A stretch of 64,000 bases of DNA from Pelagibius sp. (GTDB lineage: Bacteria; Pseudomonadota; Alphaproteobacteria; Kiloniellales; Kiloniellaceae), in contig JANQMC010000034.1 in the NCBI GenBank assembly GCA_028280305.1, positions 62,001-126,000 of the forward strand. The letters are read 5' to 3'. The position numbers were made by a program, and so were the translations under genes. Position 1 is the stretch's first letter, and every line of letters starts with the position of its first letter. Positions 36,665-44,279 of this stretch are shown here, piece by piece. Under the pieces are notes generated by a model. The model searched no databases. It was not told where the DNA came from and worked only from the letters and a program-made list of their open reading frames with translations.

Positions 36665-36680
36665 TCCAAAACGTTTTGGA
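36665..36680. promoter_or_regulatory. Candidate LacI-family operator
   Basis: tccaaaacgttttgga is a perfect 16-bp palindrome with the central CG typical of LacI/GalR-family operators. It ends 10 bp before the lacI-type start codon, so binding would block that gene's own transcription. Confidence 0.8.
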
Positions 36681-36765
36681 AAGTGTATTTCGGATGATTA
36701 TTGCCGTCAACACGTAATATTATTTCTTCGAGACTCGTGATCCGAACGATCTGGCCGTCGCGGCG

Positions 36766-38253
36766 CTACGCGGAAATGCGCGCCAGGGTTGCTTTGACGG
36801 CCCGGGCGCTGCCGACAGCGAGAATGCGCCCGAGGGCCTCGCTCAGCGCCTGGCGCAGAGCGCTGTTGCCGGCGAGATCGGGATCAAAGACCTCCTGGAG
36901 GGCGACGAAGGCGGTGACCGTCTGCGCCGCATCCCCCTCGCCCTCGGCAAATGCGCGGGCGAGCTTTGCGGCCAAGGGGTCGCGGACGTCGATGTCCTGC
37001 CCGCTCTCATCCTTGCCGGCCACGTAACGCATCCAGCCGGCAACAGCCAGGGCCGAGAGATCGATGGGCTGGCCGGCTTGCAGGCGGTCGCGGATTGTGC
37101 CGAGCAGCCGTTGCGGCAGCTTCTGGCTGCCGTCCATGGCGATCTGCCAGGTGCGGTGTTGCAGGCCGGGATTGGCGAAACGTTCGATCAGAGCACCTTT
37201 GTAACCCTCCAGATCCGCGCCGGGCGGCAGCTTCAAAGTGGGACCGGCCTCTCGGTCCATGAAGGTCCTGGCGAGGTTCCGCAGGGTATCATCGGCCATG
37301 GTATCGGCGATGGTCTCGTGGCCGCAGAGATAGCCGAGATAGGCGAGCAGGGAGTGGCTGCCGTTCAGCAGCCGCAGTTTCATCTCTTCATAGGGCGCCA
37401 CGTCCCCGACCATCTCCGCGCCTGCCTCTTCCCAGGGCGGACGGCCATCGGCGAAGCGGTCTTCGATGACCCATTGGCGGAAGGGCTCGCAGACAACGAC
37501 GCCTTCGTCGCGCAGGCCGAGCTTCTCGGCGATGCGCCGGCGGTCCGCCTCGGTGGTGGCCGGCACGATGCGGTCGATCATGGTCGACGGGAAAGGCACT
37601 TCGGCTTCGATCCAGCGGGCCAGGGCCGGATCAGCGGCCTCGGCCATTTCGAGCATCAACCCGTGCAGGGTGGTGCCGTTGTGGGGCAGGTTGTCGCAGG
37701 AGAGCGGCGTGAAGGGCTTTCGTCCTTCCTCGTAGCGCTTGCGCAGCCCGGCGAGGAGAAATCCCAAAGCCGAGCGCGGCTGTTCCGGGTGCTGCAGGTC
37801 GTGGCGGATGTCCGGGTGATCGTGCTGCAGCGCGCCGCTGGCTGGGTCGTGGCAGTACCCTTTTTCGGTGACGGTAAGCGAGACGATGCGGGTCTGCGGA
37901 TCAGCCAAGCGTGTGACCAGGGCGCCGGGGTCTTCCGCGGCGAAGAACACCTCTCTTACCGCGCCGATGACGCGCAGGCTTTCGCCCTCCGGTCCGGCCA
38001 CGGCTTCGGTATAGAGACCGTCCTGGGGCGCCAGTTGATCGCGGACGCCGGGCCCGCGCAGGCTCGCCCCGCAGATTGCCCAGTTATGATGTCCGGCAGC
38101 CAACAGGTCGTCGCCGTAGACCGCTTGATGGGCGCGATGAAAGGCGCCGATGCCGAGATGGACGATGCCGCTCCGGCAGGTGCTGCGGTCGTAGGCCGGG
38201 CGTCTGATCTCCGACGGCAGTGCGGTCAGCGTCTTGTCGCTCAGCCGCTTCAT
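36766..38253 (-). CDS. uxuB: Mannitol dehydrogenase-family oxidoreductase (fructuronate/tagaturonate reductase)
   Basis: The 495-residue protein is a polyol-specific long-chain dehydrogenase. It opens with a Rossmann fold (IVHLGIGAFHRAHQAVYGDDLL), has TVTEKGYCHD, LSCDNLPHNG and the catalytic region KLRLLNGSHSLLAYLGYL with the family lysine. Enzymes of this type reduce fructuronate to mannonate, tagaturonate to altronate, or mannitol to fructose. It lies 23 bp downstream of the uronate isomerase, so a uronate reductase is the best reading. Between UxuB and UxaB function the sequence alone does not decide. Confidence 0.85.
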   Translation of the reverse strand: MKRLSDKTLTALPSEIRRPAYDRSTCRSGIVHLGIGAFHRAHQAVYGDDLLAAGHHNWAICGASLRGPGVRDQLAPQDGLYTEAVAGPEGESLRVIGAVREVFFAAEDPGALVTRLADPQTRIVSLTVTEKGYCHDPASGALQHDHPDIRHDLQHPEQPRSALGFLLAGLRKRYEEGRKPFTPLSCDNLPHNGTTLHGLMLEMAEAADPALARWIEAEVPFPSTMIDRIVPATTEADRRRIAEKLGLRDEGVVVCEPFRQWVIEDRFADGRPPWEEAGAEMVGDVAPYEEMKLRLLNGSHSLLAYLGYLCGHETIADTMADDTLRNLARTFMDREAGPTLKLPPGADLEGYKGALIERFANPGLQHRTWQIAMDGSQKLPQRLLGTIRDRLQAGQPIDLSALAVAGWMRYVAGKDESGQDIDVRDPLAAKLARAFAEGEGDAAQTVTAFVALQEVFDPDLAGNSALRQALSEALGRILAVGSARAVKATLARISA

Positions 38254-38275
38254 CGGACCAATGGACCCTTCGGCG

Positions 38276-39691
38276 TCATAGCTTGTAGGCCTGCTTCACC
38301 AGCCGGTAGGTCAGATCCTGGGCGACCTCCAGGGCCTCGTCTTCGTCCAGGCGGTGGCTGCAGACCAGCTCTGCCAGATAGGCGCAGTCGACCCGCCGGG
38401 CGACATCATGGCGGGCGGGGATCGACAGGAAGGCGCGGGTGTCGTCGTTGAAGCCGACGGTGTTGTAGAAACCCGCCGTTTCGGTGAGGGCGCGGCGATA
38501 GCGCAGCATGCCTTCGGGGCTGTCGTAGAACCACCAGGCGGGGCCGATCTTCAGGATCGGATAGTGACCGGCCAGCGGCGCCAATTCGCGGCTGTAGCTG
38601 GTTTCATCCAGTGTGAAGAGGATGACAGAGAGTCGTTTCTCGTTGCCGAAGCGGTCGAGCAGGGGCTTTAAGGCCGAAACATAATCGGTCGCCGAAGGAA
38701 TATCGGCACCCTTGTCGCGGCCGAAACGCTCGAACAGCCCGGCGTTGTGATTGCGGAAGGAGCCGGGATGGATTTGCATCACCAGGCCGTCGTCCAGACT
38801 CATAGCCGCCATTTCCGTCAGCATTTGGGCGCGGAACAACTCGCTGTCTTCGGCCGTGCCGCTGCCTTCGAGGCATTTGGCGAAGAGCGCGCCGCAGGCT
38901 CCCGGATCGAGATCGGCTGTTGCGGCGCTGGGGTGGCCATGATCTGTCGAGGTCGCCCCCATCTCCGCGAAGAACGCGCGGCGCTGCCGCAAGGCCGCCA
39001 GGTAGCCGTTCCATGTCGTCGTGTCTTCGCCGGTCAGGTTGCCGAGCACCGCAAGGTTTTCGGCGAAGCCCTCGAAATCGGGATCGACCACCGGGTCGGG
39101 CCGGAAGGCCGTGATCACCCGTCCGTTCCAGTTGCTGTCGCGGATCGTCTTGTGATGCGCGAGGTCGTCGAGGGGTGACTCGGTGGTCGCCAGTACTTCG
39201 ATGTTGAAACGGTCGAAGAGCGCGCGGGGCCGCGCATCATTTTGCTGCAGCCGCTCTGAGAGTTGGTCGTAAATGCGGTCCGCCGATTCCGCTGTCAGCT
39301 GTTCGCCGATGCCCAGCACCTCCGAGAGCGCGTGGTCGAACCAGAGGCGCGAAGGCGTGCCGCGAAAAAGGTGGTAGTGCTCGGCGAAGCGCCGCCAGAT
39401 CTTGCGGCCGCCGCTTTCCACCGCTCCGCCGTCGCAGCGCGGCACACCGAGGTCCTCCAGATTGACGCCCTGGCTGTAGAGCATGCGGAAGAGATAGTGG
39501 TCGGGGATGATGAAGAGTTCGGCGGGGTTGCCGAAGGGCCGGTCCTCGGCGAACCAGGCTGGGTCGGTGTGGCCGTGCGGCGAGACGATCGGCAGATCCT
39601 TGATCTCGGCATAGAGCCGCCGGGCGACGGCGCGTTGCGCGGCCTCGGCGGGAAACAGGCGGTCTTCGTGGAGCTGCAGCGGCTTGCCCAT
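38276..39691 (-). CDS. uxaC: Glucuronate/uronate isomerase UxaC
   Basis: The 471-residue protein matches UxaC: SPHGHTDPAWF near residue 40 carries the metal-binding His-x-His, with LATTESPLDDL, a RPDPVVDPDF stretch and later MQIHPGS and GPAWWFYDS. It isomerises glucuronate to fructuronate and galacturonate to tagaturonate in the cytosol. The ATG with a GAGGAAAAG site at 39691 replaces a longer frame with poor N-terminus. It is probably transcribed with the reductase gene 22 bp downstream. Confidence 0.95.
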   Translation of the reverse strand: MGKPLQLHEDRLFPAEAAQRAVARRLYAEIKDLPIVSPHGHTDPAWFAEDRPFGNPAELFIIPDHYLFRMLYSQGVNLEDLGVPRCDGGAVESGGRKIWRRFAEHYHLFRGTPSRLWFDHALSEVLGIGEQLTAESADRIYDQLSERLQQNDARPRALFDRFNIEVLATTESPLDDLAHHKTIRDSNWNGRVITAFRPDPVVDPDFEGFAENLAVLGNLTGEDTTTWNGYLAALRQRRAFFAEMGATSTDHGHPSAATADLDPGACGALFAKCLEGSGTAEDSELFRAQMLTEMAAMSLDDGLVMQIHPGSFRNHNAGLFERFGRDKGADIPSATDYVSALKPLLDRFGNEKRLSVILFTLDETSYSRELAPLAGHYPILKIGPAWWFYDSPEGMLRYRRALTETAGFYNTVGFNDDTRAFLSIPARHDVARRVDCAYLAELVCSHRLDEDEALEVAQDLTYRLVKQAYKL

Positions 39692-39810
39692 GCGATTCTT
39701 CTTTTCCTCTTCGGCTGGTCGTTGTGCAGCAGTTCGGTGGCCGCAAGTTATGGCAGAGCCTGGCCGCAAGGGTAAAGCGGCCTTCTCCGATCCTGTCTGT
39801 TCTCCCGCAC

Positions 39811-39861
39811 TTGACATCTGGCACAGGGATTTCTATTTAGTTAGGACTACGAACTAAATAG
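39811..39861 (+). promoter_or_regulatory. Sigma70-type promoter overlapped by a perfect operator-like repeat
   Basis: TTGACA (39811-39816) and TATTTA (39834-39839) are separated by 17 bp. The -10 box lies inside a perfect inverted repeat, ctatttagtt-N9-aactaaatag (39833-39842 and 39852-39861), which ends at the base before the marR start codon. This is a clear autoregulation layout for the MarR-type protein. The 5' leader would be very short, about 15 nt. Confidence 0.85.
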
Positions 39862-40554
39862 ATGACCATGAGCCCGAAACCCTTCCAGGAAGAAAGCGAT
39901 GCCCTGAACCGCAAGGTCGGTCTGGGTCTCAGCAAAATCGGCCAGGCAATCCGCAGCCAGGCCTGGAAGGGGGCGGGCAGCCAGGGCCTGACGCCGACCC
40001 AGGGCCAGGTTCTCGCCGTTCTGGCGGGCATCCAGGCGGATCAGCCGGGCCTGCGTCTTGCCGCCGTGGCTGAGGCTTTGGGGATCACCCGGCCGACAGC
40101 CAGCGAGGCGGTGGGAACCCTGGTCCGCAAGGGGCTGGTGGCGAAGGGACCGGACCCCAAGGACAGCCGTGCCGTCGCCTTGCAGCTAACAGCGGAAGGC
40201 CGGCGTCAGGCAGCGGAAGCATCGCTCTGGCCGGACTTCCTCCTGGCCGCTGTCGACGACCTGGAGGTCGCCGAACAGCAGGTGTTCTACCGCGCGCTGA
40301 TGAAGATGATCCGCAACCTTCAGCAGCGCGGCCAGATCCCGGTCTCGCAGATGTGCGTCACCTGCCGTTACTTCCGCCCCGGGGTTCATGACGATCCTTT
40401 GCGCCCGCACCACTGTGCCTTCGTCGATGCCGCTTTTGGTGAGAAGGAACTGCGCCTCGACTGTTCCGATCATGTTGCCGCCGAACCGCCGCTTCAGGAA
40501 TTGAACTGGAGCCGTTTTCTGGAGTCCGCCGTTACCCCCCAAAACGACCCCTAG
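39862..40554 (+). CDS. MarR-family regulator with a C-terminal four-cysteine domain
   Basis: The 230-residue protein has a MarR winged helix (LRLAAVAEALGITRPTASEAV, then wing residues KGPDPKDSRAVALQLT) and a long C-terminal extension absent from ordinary MarR proteins. The extension holds Cys165-x2-Cys168, Cys185 preceded by His183-His184, and Cys201: a likely Fe-S or zinc site, or a redox switch. A strong promoter overlapped by a perfect inverted repeat lies just upstream. It heads a plus-strand operon with the protoglobin gene 19 bp downstream, so a gas or redox signal is a sensible hypothesis. Confidence 0.88.
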   Translation: MTMSPKPFQEESDALNRKVGLGLSKIGQAIRSQAWKGAGSQGLTPTQGQVLAVLAGIQADQPGLRLAAVAEALGITRPTASEAVGTLVRKGLVAKGPDPKDSRAVALQLTAEGRRQAAEASLWPDFLLAAVDDLEVAEQQVFYRALMKMIRNLQQRGQIPVSQMCVTCRYFRPGVHDDPLRPHHCAFVDAAFGEKELRLDCSDHVAAEPPLQELNWSRFLESAVTPQNDP

Positions 40555-40573
40555 AAGCTTAGGAGCAAAACCC

Positions 40574-41236
40574 ATGTCCGTTTTAAAAGCGGGGATCGCC
40601 GCCACGGCGATTACCCTGAACGCTATCGCTTTGCCTGCCTCCGCCGGTGCCGAGGAGGCGCCAGGTTACCGTTACGGCAGCACCGATCTGCCCCGCTCGC
40701 CGGTCACTCTGAGCGACCTCGATCTGCTGAAGAAGACCTTGTTGTTCACTGAGGACGACGTGACTCATCTGCGGCTGGCCGGTGAGGTCTTGTCGGACCA
40801 GATCGAGGCGGTGCTGGATGTGTGGTACGGCTTCGTCGGCGCCAATCCGCATCTCATCTATTACTTCACCAACAAGGCTGACGGTTCACCCAACACTGAG
40901 TACCTTGCCCGGGTACGCCAGCGTTTCGCGCTTTGGATTCGCGACACCACGGCGGCCAACTACGACCAGGTCTGGCTCGACTATCAGCACGAGATCGGCC
41001 GCCGCCACCACCGTATCGGCAAGAACGAAGTCGATGCCGCCCCCTCGGTCGATCACATCCATTTTCGTTATCTCGTCGCCTTCATCTATCCGATTTCGGC
41101 AACAGTGAAACCCTTCCTTGCGAACAAGGGTCACGCGCCTGAGACGGTAGAGAAGATGTATGCTGCCTGGACCAAGGCCGTCATCCTGCAGACCATTCTC
41201 TGGAGCCATCCCTACATCCGCGAGGGAGATTTCTGA
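40574..41236 (+). CDS. Protoglobin with N-terminal signal-like sequence
   Basis: The 220-residue protein matches archaeal protoglobin closely from residue 29 on: PGYRYG, LDVWYGFVGANPHLIYYFT, YDQVWLDYQHEIGRRHHR and RYLVAFIYPI. The proximal haem histidine should be His145 or His146. Protoglobins bind O2, CO and NO. Unlike Methanosarcina protoglobin, which starts just before PGY, this one has about 25 extra residues: a hydrophobic stretch ending ALPASAGAEEA, like a Sec signal with a cleavage site. The globin may thus be periplasmic. No signalling domain is attached. Its stop overlaps the next start (TGATG). Confidence 0.92.
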   Translation: MSVLKAGIAATAITLNAIALPASAGAEEAPGYRYGSTDLPRSPVTLSDLDLLKKTLLFTEDDVTHLRLAGEVLSDQIEAVLDVWYGFVGANPHLIYYFTNKADGSPNTEYLARVRQRFALWIRDTTAANYDQVWLDYQHEIGRRHHRIGKNEVDAAPSVDHIHFRYLVAFIYPISATVKPFLANKGHAPETVEKMYAAWTKAVILQTILWSHPYIREGDF

Positions 41237-41805
41237 TGGCGACCTTGGAGCCGGCGGCGGAGGAATGGCCACTACTGCCGGACTGGTCGGTCTCGCAATG
41301 GTTCAACACCGAAGCACCGCTTAGTCTTTCGGACCTGCGCGGCAGGGTGGTGATGCTGTTCAGCTTTCAGATGCTCTGCCCGGGTTGTGTCGCCGAGGCC
41401 TTGCCGCAGGCGAAGAGACTACGTGAAACCTTCTGTGAAGACCACCTTGCCGTCATCGGCTTGCACACGGTCTTCGAGCATCACGAGGCCATGGGCCCGG
41501 CGGCGCTGGCGGCTTTTATCCACGAGTATCGCTTGACCTTTCCCATCGCCGTTGACCGCGCGAGGGCAGACAACCCGGTGCCGGAGACCATGGCCCGCTA
41601 CGGCCTGCGCGGAACCCCCAGCCTGCTGCTGGTGGACCGTGCGGGCCGGCTGAGACGCCACCATTTCGGTCATTTGCCGGACTTGCAGCTCGGCGCCGCC
41701 GTCAGCAGACTGCTCGCTGAGCACCCAGCGCCGTGGGAGCGGCAGCCGCAGTCTGTGGCGGAACCTCTTGACGGCCGCTGCGAAGAGGGAGTCTGTACTG
41801 TATGA
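41236..41805 (+). CDS. Thioredoxin-fold (AhpC/TSA-type) protein with CPGC and a CX4C tail
   Basis: The 189-residue protein has a thioredoxin-like fold: LSLSDLRGRVVMLFSFQMLCPGC with the redox pair Cys48-x2-Cys51, a conserved cis-Pro region (LRGTPSLLLVDRAG) and a standard length. It ends in CEEGVCTV, an extra Cys182-x4-Cys187 pair that could relay electrons or bind metal. No signal peptide is seen, so it should be cytosolic. Coupled to the globin and MarR genes, it fits a thiol-redox or peroxide/NO-related function. Relatives are annotated as redoxin or TlpA-like. Confidence 0.82.
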   Translation: MATLEPAAEEWPLLPDWSVSQWFNTEAPLSLSDLRGRVVMLFSFQMLCPGCVAEALPQAKRLRETFCEDHLAVIGLHTVFEHHEAMGPAALAAFIHEYRLTFPIAVDRARADNPVPETMARYGLRGTPSLLLVDRAGRLRRHHFGHLPDLQLGAAVSRLLAEHPAPWERQPQSVAEPLDGRCEEGVCTV

Positions 41806-42524
41806 CCAAGACGGCTGTGGCCATCCGCCATGTCGCCTTCGAAGATCTCGGCAGCTTTGAGCCCGTGCTGCGGCAGCTTGGCTTTGAGGTCAGCTACCGC
41901 GAGGCCGGTCTCGACGATCTTGCCGACCCGGCGCTGCTGGCCGCCGATCTGTTGGTCGTCCTTGGCGGTCCCATCGGTGCTTATGAAGATGACAGCTATC
42001 CCTTTTTGGGCGATGAGATCGCCAGCATCGAAAAGCGGCTGGCGCGGCAGCGCCCGACCATCGGTGTCTGCCTCGGCGCACAGCTCATGGCTCGCGCCCT
42101 CGCCGCGCGGGTCTATCCCGGCGGGGTGAAGGAGATCGGCTACGGCACCCTGACCTACAGCGATGCGGGGCGGCGGGTCCTGGCGCCGGTCGCAGAGGCC
42201 GAAGCGGCGGTTCTCCACTGGCACGGCGACACCTTCGACCTGCCGGAGGGGGCGGTGCGGCTGGCCTCGAACGGGCACTACGAAAACCAAGCCTTCGCCC
42301 TCGGCGACTTCGCTCTGGCGACCCAGTTCCACATCGAGGCGACGGTAGAAGGTCTGGAGCGTTGGTTCATCGGCCACACCCTGGAGATCGCCACGACGCC
42401 CGGCGTCGATGTGCCGGGACTTCGGGCGCAGGCGAGGCGCTTCGGCGACGGCTTGGCGACGGCATCTGCCGCTACATTGGAGACCTGGCTGCATTCGGCG
42501 GAGAGAGAGGCCGCGTCCGCCTAG
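41802..42524 (+). CDS. Class I glutamine amidotransferase (GMP synthase-like)
   Basis: The 240-residue protein has the Cys-His-Glu triad of class I amidotransferases: Cys90 in GVCLGAQLMA, and His177 and Glu179 in TQFHIEA. It has the LVVLGGPIGAYEDD stretch but no synthetase domain. Such stand-alone proteins are of unknown specificity; some hydrolyse gamma-glutamyl compounds. It overlaps the redoxin gene by 4 bp and so belongs to the MarR-protoglobin operon. Its 3' end overlaps the convergent ABC permease by 4 bp. Confidence 0.85.
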   Translation: MTKTAVAIRHVAFEDLGSFEPVLRQLGFEVSYREAGLDDLADPALLAADLLVVLGGPIGAYEDDSYPFLGDEIASIEKRLARQRPTIGVCLGAQLMARALAARVYPGGVKEIGYGTLTYSDAGRRVLAPVAEAEAAVLHWHGDTFDLPEGAVRLASNGHYENQAFALGDFALATQFHIEATVEGLERWFIGHTLEIATTPGVDVPGLRAQARRFGDGLATASAATLETWLHSAEREAASA

Positions 42525-43306
42525 TGTGCTCCTTGCAGCACGTTGGCGCCCATGCGCTTTTCGAAGCGGCGCACCAGCCAGGAAACAACCAGTACCAGCA
42601 CCAGGTATTCGAGCAGCAGGATGGTATAGATCTCCAGCGGGCGGTAGACGGTGACCGAGAGTTCGTTGGCGCGGCGGGTCAGTTCCGGCAGGCCGAGCAC
42701 GTAGACCAGTGACGACATCTTCAGCATGTAGACGAACTGGTTGCCCATGGCCGGCAGGATGCGCCGGATCGCCTGGGGCAGAATCACCAGGCGCATCTTC
42801 TGAAAGTAGGTAAGGCCGAGGGAGTCGGCACCGTCGATCTGGCCGCGCTCGATGGACTGGATGCCGGCGCGGAAAATCTCGGCCTCAAAGGCGCTGTCGC
42901 AGAGCGCCAGGGCGATGACTCCGGCGACGAAGGGCGAGAGTGAGATGCCGAGCAGGATCGGCAGGCCGTAGTAGGTCCAGAGCAGCATCACCAAAATCGG
43001 GATAGCCCGGAAAATCTCGACATAAACCCTGTTGAAGGCCCGCAGCTTTTTGTCTTTGGCAAGGCCGGGCAGGGCGACGAAAAGGCCGATCAACACCGAG
43101 AAGAAGATCGAGACGCCGGAGATCGCGATGGTCAGCCAGAACCCGCTGAGCAGGAAGAAGAAGTTGTCGCGTCCGCGCGGCGTGGTCGGCAGCACCTCGT
43201 ACCAGCCCCAGGAGACGCCCCCCGCGTTGCCGCAGGCGCTGAGGAGGAGCAGAGCGGCGAGGAGCGCGCCGAGAGTGGCGAAGAAGCGGGTCGTGGTCTG
43301 GGCCAT
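42521..43306 (-). CDS. Polar amino acid-type ABC transporter permease with a lipoprotein-like N-terminus
   Basis: The 261-residue permease has the HisM/GlnP loop DGADSLGLTYFQKMRLVILPQAIRRILP and the usual helices. Oddly, its N-terminus reads as a lipoprotein signal: a hydrophobic stretch ending LLLLSACGN, with lipobox Cys at residue 25, followed by a periplasmic linker before the first permease helix. Some related permeases in alphaproteobacteria carry this extension. The partner ATPase is not in the window. It lies downstream of the binding-protein gene, with a hairpin between. Confidence 0.86.
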   Translation of the reverse strand: MAQTTTRFFATLGALLAALLLLSACGNAGGVSWGWYEVLPTTPRGRDNFFFLLSGFWLTIAISGVSIFFSVLIGLFVALPGLAKDKKLRAFNRVYVEIFRAIPILVMLLWTYYGLPILLGISLSPFVAGVIALALCDSAFEAEIFRAGIQSIERGQIDGADSLGLTYFQKMRLVILPQAIRRILPAMGNQFVYMLKMSSLVYVLGLPELTRRANELSVTVYRPLEIYTILLLEYLVLVLVVSWLVRRFEKRMGANVLQGAH

Positions 43307-43313
43307 AAAAGAA

Positions 43314-43360
43314 GGCGGCGGTGCGAGCCTGGAGTGAATCCATTCCAGGCCCGCGCCGCC
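43314..43360 (-). terminator. Stem-loop between binding-protein and permease genes
   Basis: gcctgga (43327-43333) pairs with tccaggc (43344-43350), and the flanking ggcggcg and cgccgcc extend the stem with bulges. As at 34224 it lies in the gap between a binding-protein gene and its permease gene. Confidence 0.55.
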
Positions 43361-43385
43361 TCTCCGTCAGAGGGTCAGGAATTGC

Positions 43386-44171
43386 TCAGTCGAGCGGGAT
43401 CCACTTGTCGGTCAGGTCATCAAAGAAGCCCTGGTTCTCTTTGATGCGGATCCAGTGGTTCAGGTAGTTGAGCCAGATCTGGTCGTTCTGCTGCACCAGG
43501 AAAGCGATGTCAGCCGGGGCCGCCGGTTCGTCCACCGGCACGATGGTCAGGACCTCGTGCGCTTCGACCAGCTTGGAGGCTTCCACGTTGCTGGTGACCG
43601 AGACATCGGCGCGGCCGGCCAGCACTTCCTGGAAGTCACGGGCGGGTGCTTCGATGGTGCGGATCGTCGCTTTGGGGAAAAGCTTCTTGACCTGCTGTTC
43701 CTGGCTGGTCCCAAGCGTTACCGCCACGGTCACATCTTCCTGGTTGATATCTTCCCAGGCGGTGAAACGATCGGCGTTCTTCTGCTGGGTCAGCGGCACG
43801 GTACCCAGGGTGTAGTAGGATTCCGTGAAGCCGACGCTGCGGATGCGCTGCGGGGTGATTGAGGCGCTGGTTGAGATGTCGTATTTATCGGCGACGATGC
43901 CCGGCACCAGTGTCTTCCATTCCGTCGGCACGAATTCGATGTCGACGCCCAGGTCCTTGGCCAGTTCGGTCATCACGTCGATGTCGAAGCCGGTGTAGCC
44001 GCCGCTGGCCGGATCCTTCATCGACATGGGGTTCCAGTCGCCGGTGGTGCCAACCCGCAGCTTGCCGGATTCCAGAATCTTGGTGAGGGTGGAGTCCTGC
44101 GCCGCGGCCGGGACCGCCCAGCCGAGCCCGGTCAGCAGCAAGGATGCCAGAAGAAGCCTTAGTGTTTTCAT
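43386..44171 (-). CDS. Periplasmic solute-binding protein, polar amino acid/PheC-like family
   Basis: The 261-residue protein has a signal peptide ending PAAAQ and the SBP type 3 pattern: LTKILESGKLRVGTTGDWNPMS, GGYTGFDIDVMTELAKDLG, FVPTEWKTLVPGIVADKYDIS and a C-terminal LNHWIRIKENQGFFDDL. It is close in form to cyclohexadienyl dehydratase PheC, which shares the fold, but the adjacent permease supports a transport role. The ATG at 44171 is used because it starts a normal signal peptide with an AAAGGGA site; an upstream ATG at 44210 adds only polar residues. Confidence 0.87.
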   Translation of the reverse strand: MKTLRLLLASLLLTGLGWAVPAAAQDSTLTKILESGKLRVGTTGDWNPMSMKDPASGGYTGFDIDVMTELAKDLGVDIEFVPTEWKTLVPGIVADKYDISTSASITPQRIRSVGFTESYYTLGTVPLTQQKNADRFTAWEDINQEDVTVAVTLGTSQEQQVKKLFPKATIRTIEAPARDFQEVLAGRADVSVTSNVEASKLVEAHEVLTIVPVDEPAAPADIAFLVQQNDQIWLNYLNHWIRIKENQGFFDDLTDKWIPLD

Positions 44172-44279
44172 TGTCGTTTCCCTTTTCCCGGATTTCATGC
44201 GGGCACTCACCTGGAGCGGCCCTCTGCATCAAAGAACGCGGCCTTGAGCCGCAAAGAGTTTTGTTCCCTTGCCGCCGTG

